DNA of 6,921 bases from Desulfobacterales bacterium (GTDB lineage Bacteria; Desulfobacterota; Desulfobacteria; Desulfobacterales; ETH-SRB1). The stretch covers positions 1 through 6,921 of the forward strand of contig JASEIZ010000110.1 in assembly GCA_030017395.1 (NCBI GenBank), given 5' to 3'. The position numbers and the translations under genes are program-made. The notes beneath the pieces are model-generated. The model was not told the origin of the DNA. It saw only the letters and a list, made by a program, of their open reading frames with translations, and searched no databases. Shown piece by piece: positions 5,503 to 6,921 of the stretch. The first letter of the stretch is position 1, and each line of letters starts with the position of its first letter.

Positions 5503-6921
5503 AAAAACCAACGGAATCCCTAAAATACATAATCGAGATATTAACTCCTATCCACGTTGGAAGTGGGAGAGAACTCTCCAGCAAGTATGACTATTATTTG
5601 GAAAATGGGAAAGTCCATGTTGTGAATATGGAATCTGTTATTGAAGCATTAGAGGGAAACGATGCTGCAATAAAAGAGTTTGGGCGGGAGGACTTTGCCA
5701 TTCGTAAGTTCTTACATGATTATTCCATCAAGTCAGATGGTTATCTCTTAAGTTGGCAGAATGTGAAGACGGAGTCTCCTGCTAAAAATGCCCAAAAAGG
5801 CTTCCCCTCTTCAGCAAGACTTACTTGGCAGGAACAACTTGGAAAAGCTTTCAAAGCAAGTGTCCCAATGGAAAAGGCGGATAATGCCCTCGGGCTACCC
5901 CGAAATATCCACGAACAGATCAAAACCGCTTTTGGGAAACCCTATATTCCAGGAAGCTCCATCAAAGGGAGTATAAGGACGGCAATCCTCTCAGAACTTA
6001 TATCCCAAAACCCATATCTTGCGACTCGTAATTTGCCACGAGTTGTCGAAACAAATGACAGAAAAGGGAAGTTTGCGTCATCAAATGTGATCAAAGCCTA
6101 TTTGGGTAAAAACCCTAATTACGATATCCTGCGATGCCTACATATCGGTGATGCTTATTTTGCATCCACTGACCTCTGTTGCAAAGATGTGCGCTGGTTT
6201 AACCTTCAAACTTCCGACAGGGCTGGTTGGCGGGATATGACTACCAAGAAAACGGGAGAAAATTGTGATGTTAATGGCGTCCACGTTGAGGCACTCAAAG
6301 CAGGTGCAAATGCCTCAATTGATATTCAATGGGATCAGTTTCTCTTGGGCGATAGCAAGGCTAATAAAATCTTAGAATTTAAGGAGAAAACCGGTTCATT
6401 CTCCTCTGTAATATCCCTTGCCGACACCATGAATGATCATGCCAAGCGACGATTGGCAGATGAAAAATTGTTCTTTGATAGATACAAACTTAATCAATTA
6501 AGTCTACAGCATGAAGCTCTTGAGAAGACAATATCAGAGGACTTGGCTGAAGGCGATTTTTTGATGCAAATTGGTTGGGGCAGCGGCTGGAAAGGTATGA
6601 CGGGAGGATGGATGAAATCCGACCAGATCGAGCAGGTAAGAACGCTATACAAGCTTGGCAAAATAATACAGAAGGGAGAAGTGATTTGCCCTGTATGCGG
6701 GAAAAAGGCACGCCCGGATAACAAAAGTCATGGGTATAGCTACTGCTACAAGTGCAAGAAATCATTTCCTGCAAATATTAAAGAAAAGATGTTCGAGATA
6801 TTTCCCAAGACAAGGCGCATCGTATTTGAAAATGGCCAACCGAAATACCCTTTTGGTTGGTTAAAGCTAAGTGCTCTGGGTCAAAAATTCGGTGACGTAT
6901 TTTTATGCTGCCATTTTTTGT
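5499..6921 (+). CDS. csm5: Type III-A subunit Csm5 (RAMP), 3' end beyond window, with zinc-ribbon-like insert
   Basis: The frame is open from the ATG at 5499 to the window end (474 codons plus one base, no stop), so the gene is partial. Csm5 is the Cas7-like cap at the crRNA 3' end, needed for crRNA maturation and for recruiting trimming nucleases. Features seen are ILTPIHVGSG (14-23), GKPYIPGSSIKGSIRTAI (146-163), DILRCLHIGDAYF (209-221), VEALKAGA (263-270), the glycine-rich GWGSGWKGMTGG (359-370) and FPKTRRIVF (435-443), which is the usual C-terminal signature and is followed by PFGWLKLS. Between the last two sits CPVC (397-400) and CYKC (416-419), a C-x2-C-x15-C-x2-C zinc-ribbon-like insert that I do not recall in well-studied Csm5 proteins. 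The protein is also longer than the usual 340-400 aa. It begins by ATGA overlap with csm4. There is no strong ribosome site (GAAAGG at 5487-5492), so coupling is likely. Confidence 0.93.
   Translation, partial: MKKPTESLKYIIEILTPIHVGSGRELSSKYDYYLENGKVHVVNMESVIEALEGNDAAIKEFGREDFAIRKFLHDYSIKSDGYLLSWQNVKTESPAKNAQKGFPSSARLTWQEQLGKAFKASVPMEKADNALGLPRNIHEQIKTAFGKPYIPGSSIKGSIRTAILSELISQNPYLATRNLPRVVETNDRKGKFASSNVIKAYLGKNPNYDILRCLHIGDAYFASTDLCCKDVRWFNLQTSDRAGWRDMTTKKTGENCDVNGVHVEALKAGANASIDIQWDQFLLGDSKANKILEFKEKTGSFSSVISLADTMNDHAKRRLADEKLFFDRYKLNQLSLQHEALEKTISEDLAEGDFLMQIGWGSGWKGMTGGWMKSDQIEQVRTLYKLGKIIQKGEVICPVCGKKARPDNKSHGYSYCYKCKKSFPANIKEKMFEIFPKTRRIVFENGQPKYPFGWLKLSALGQKFGDVFLCCHFL

Noticed and set aside
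5788..5976. 62-codon + strand frame inside csm5
   Set aside because: The csm5 frame is continuous here and holds the conserved PYIPGSSIKG motif, so the overlapping frame is a shadow.

Overview
The window carries most of a type III-A (Csm) CRISPR-Cas interference operon on the + strand. The genes are cas10/csm1, csm2, csm3, csm4 and the first 474 codons of csm5, which runs off the right edge. About 665 non-coding bases precede them. No CRISPR array, cas1, cas2, cas6 or CARF effector gene lies in the window. The organism cannot be fixed from this stretch. The clear Shine-Dalgarno sites, ATGA start-stop overlaps and moderate GC mark it as bacterial. The stem-loop-rich intergenic repeat at the left edge is of a kind common in Gram-negative genomes (Desulfobacterota or Nitrospirota would fit), but this is a guess.

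Layout. Bases 1-135 hold a repeat-like element with three consecutive inverted repeats. Bases 136-370 are AT-rich with no convincing gene and only weak promoter-like motifs. Bases 374-467 hold a possible leader: a small hairpin covering an AGGAGG site, a 9-codon GTG mini-ORF, and a strong intrinsic terminator. Bases 472-523 hold two adjacent dyads next to a possible promoter. A leader with small hairpins then runs to cas10 at 666. From there the genes are nearly contiguous: cas10 (666-3272), a 3-base gap, csm2 (3276-3644), csm3 (3641-4504), csm4 (4501-5502) and csm5 (5499-beyond 6921). The last three junctions are 4-base ATGA overlaps, so the genes are probably translationally coupled.

How the genes work together. 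By family knowledge, Csm4 binds the crRNA 5' tag and holds Cas10 at the foot of the complex. Several Csm3 subunits form the backbone and cut target RNA. Csm2 lines the target RNA as the small subunit, and Csm5 caps the crRNA 3' end. Target binding switches on the Cas10 HD nuclease (ssDNA cutting) and the Cas10 GGDD palm (cyclic oligoadenylate synthesis). All catalytic motifs expected in Cas10 and Csm3 are present, so the system looks functional.

The main departures from a textbook Csm operon are a CxxC...CxxC zinc-ribbon-like insert near the C-terminus of Csm5, a csm5 frame that continues past the usual end of the family, and a long Csm3 with a charged insert and no cysteines. The layered regulatory-looking region ahead of cas10 is also worth checking.
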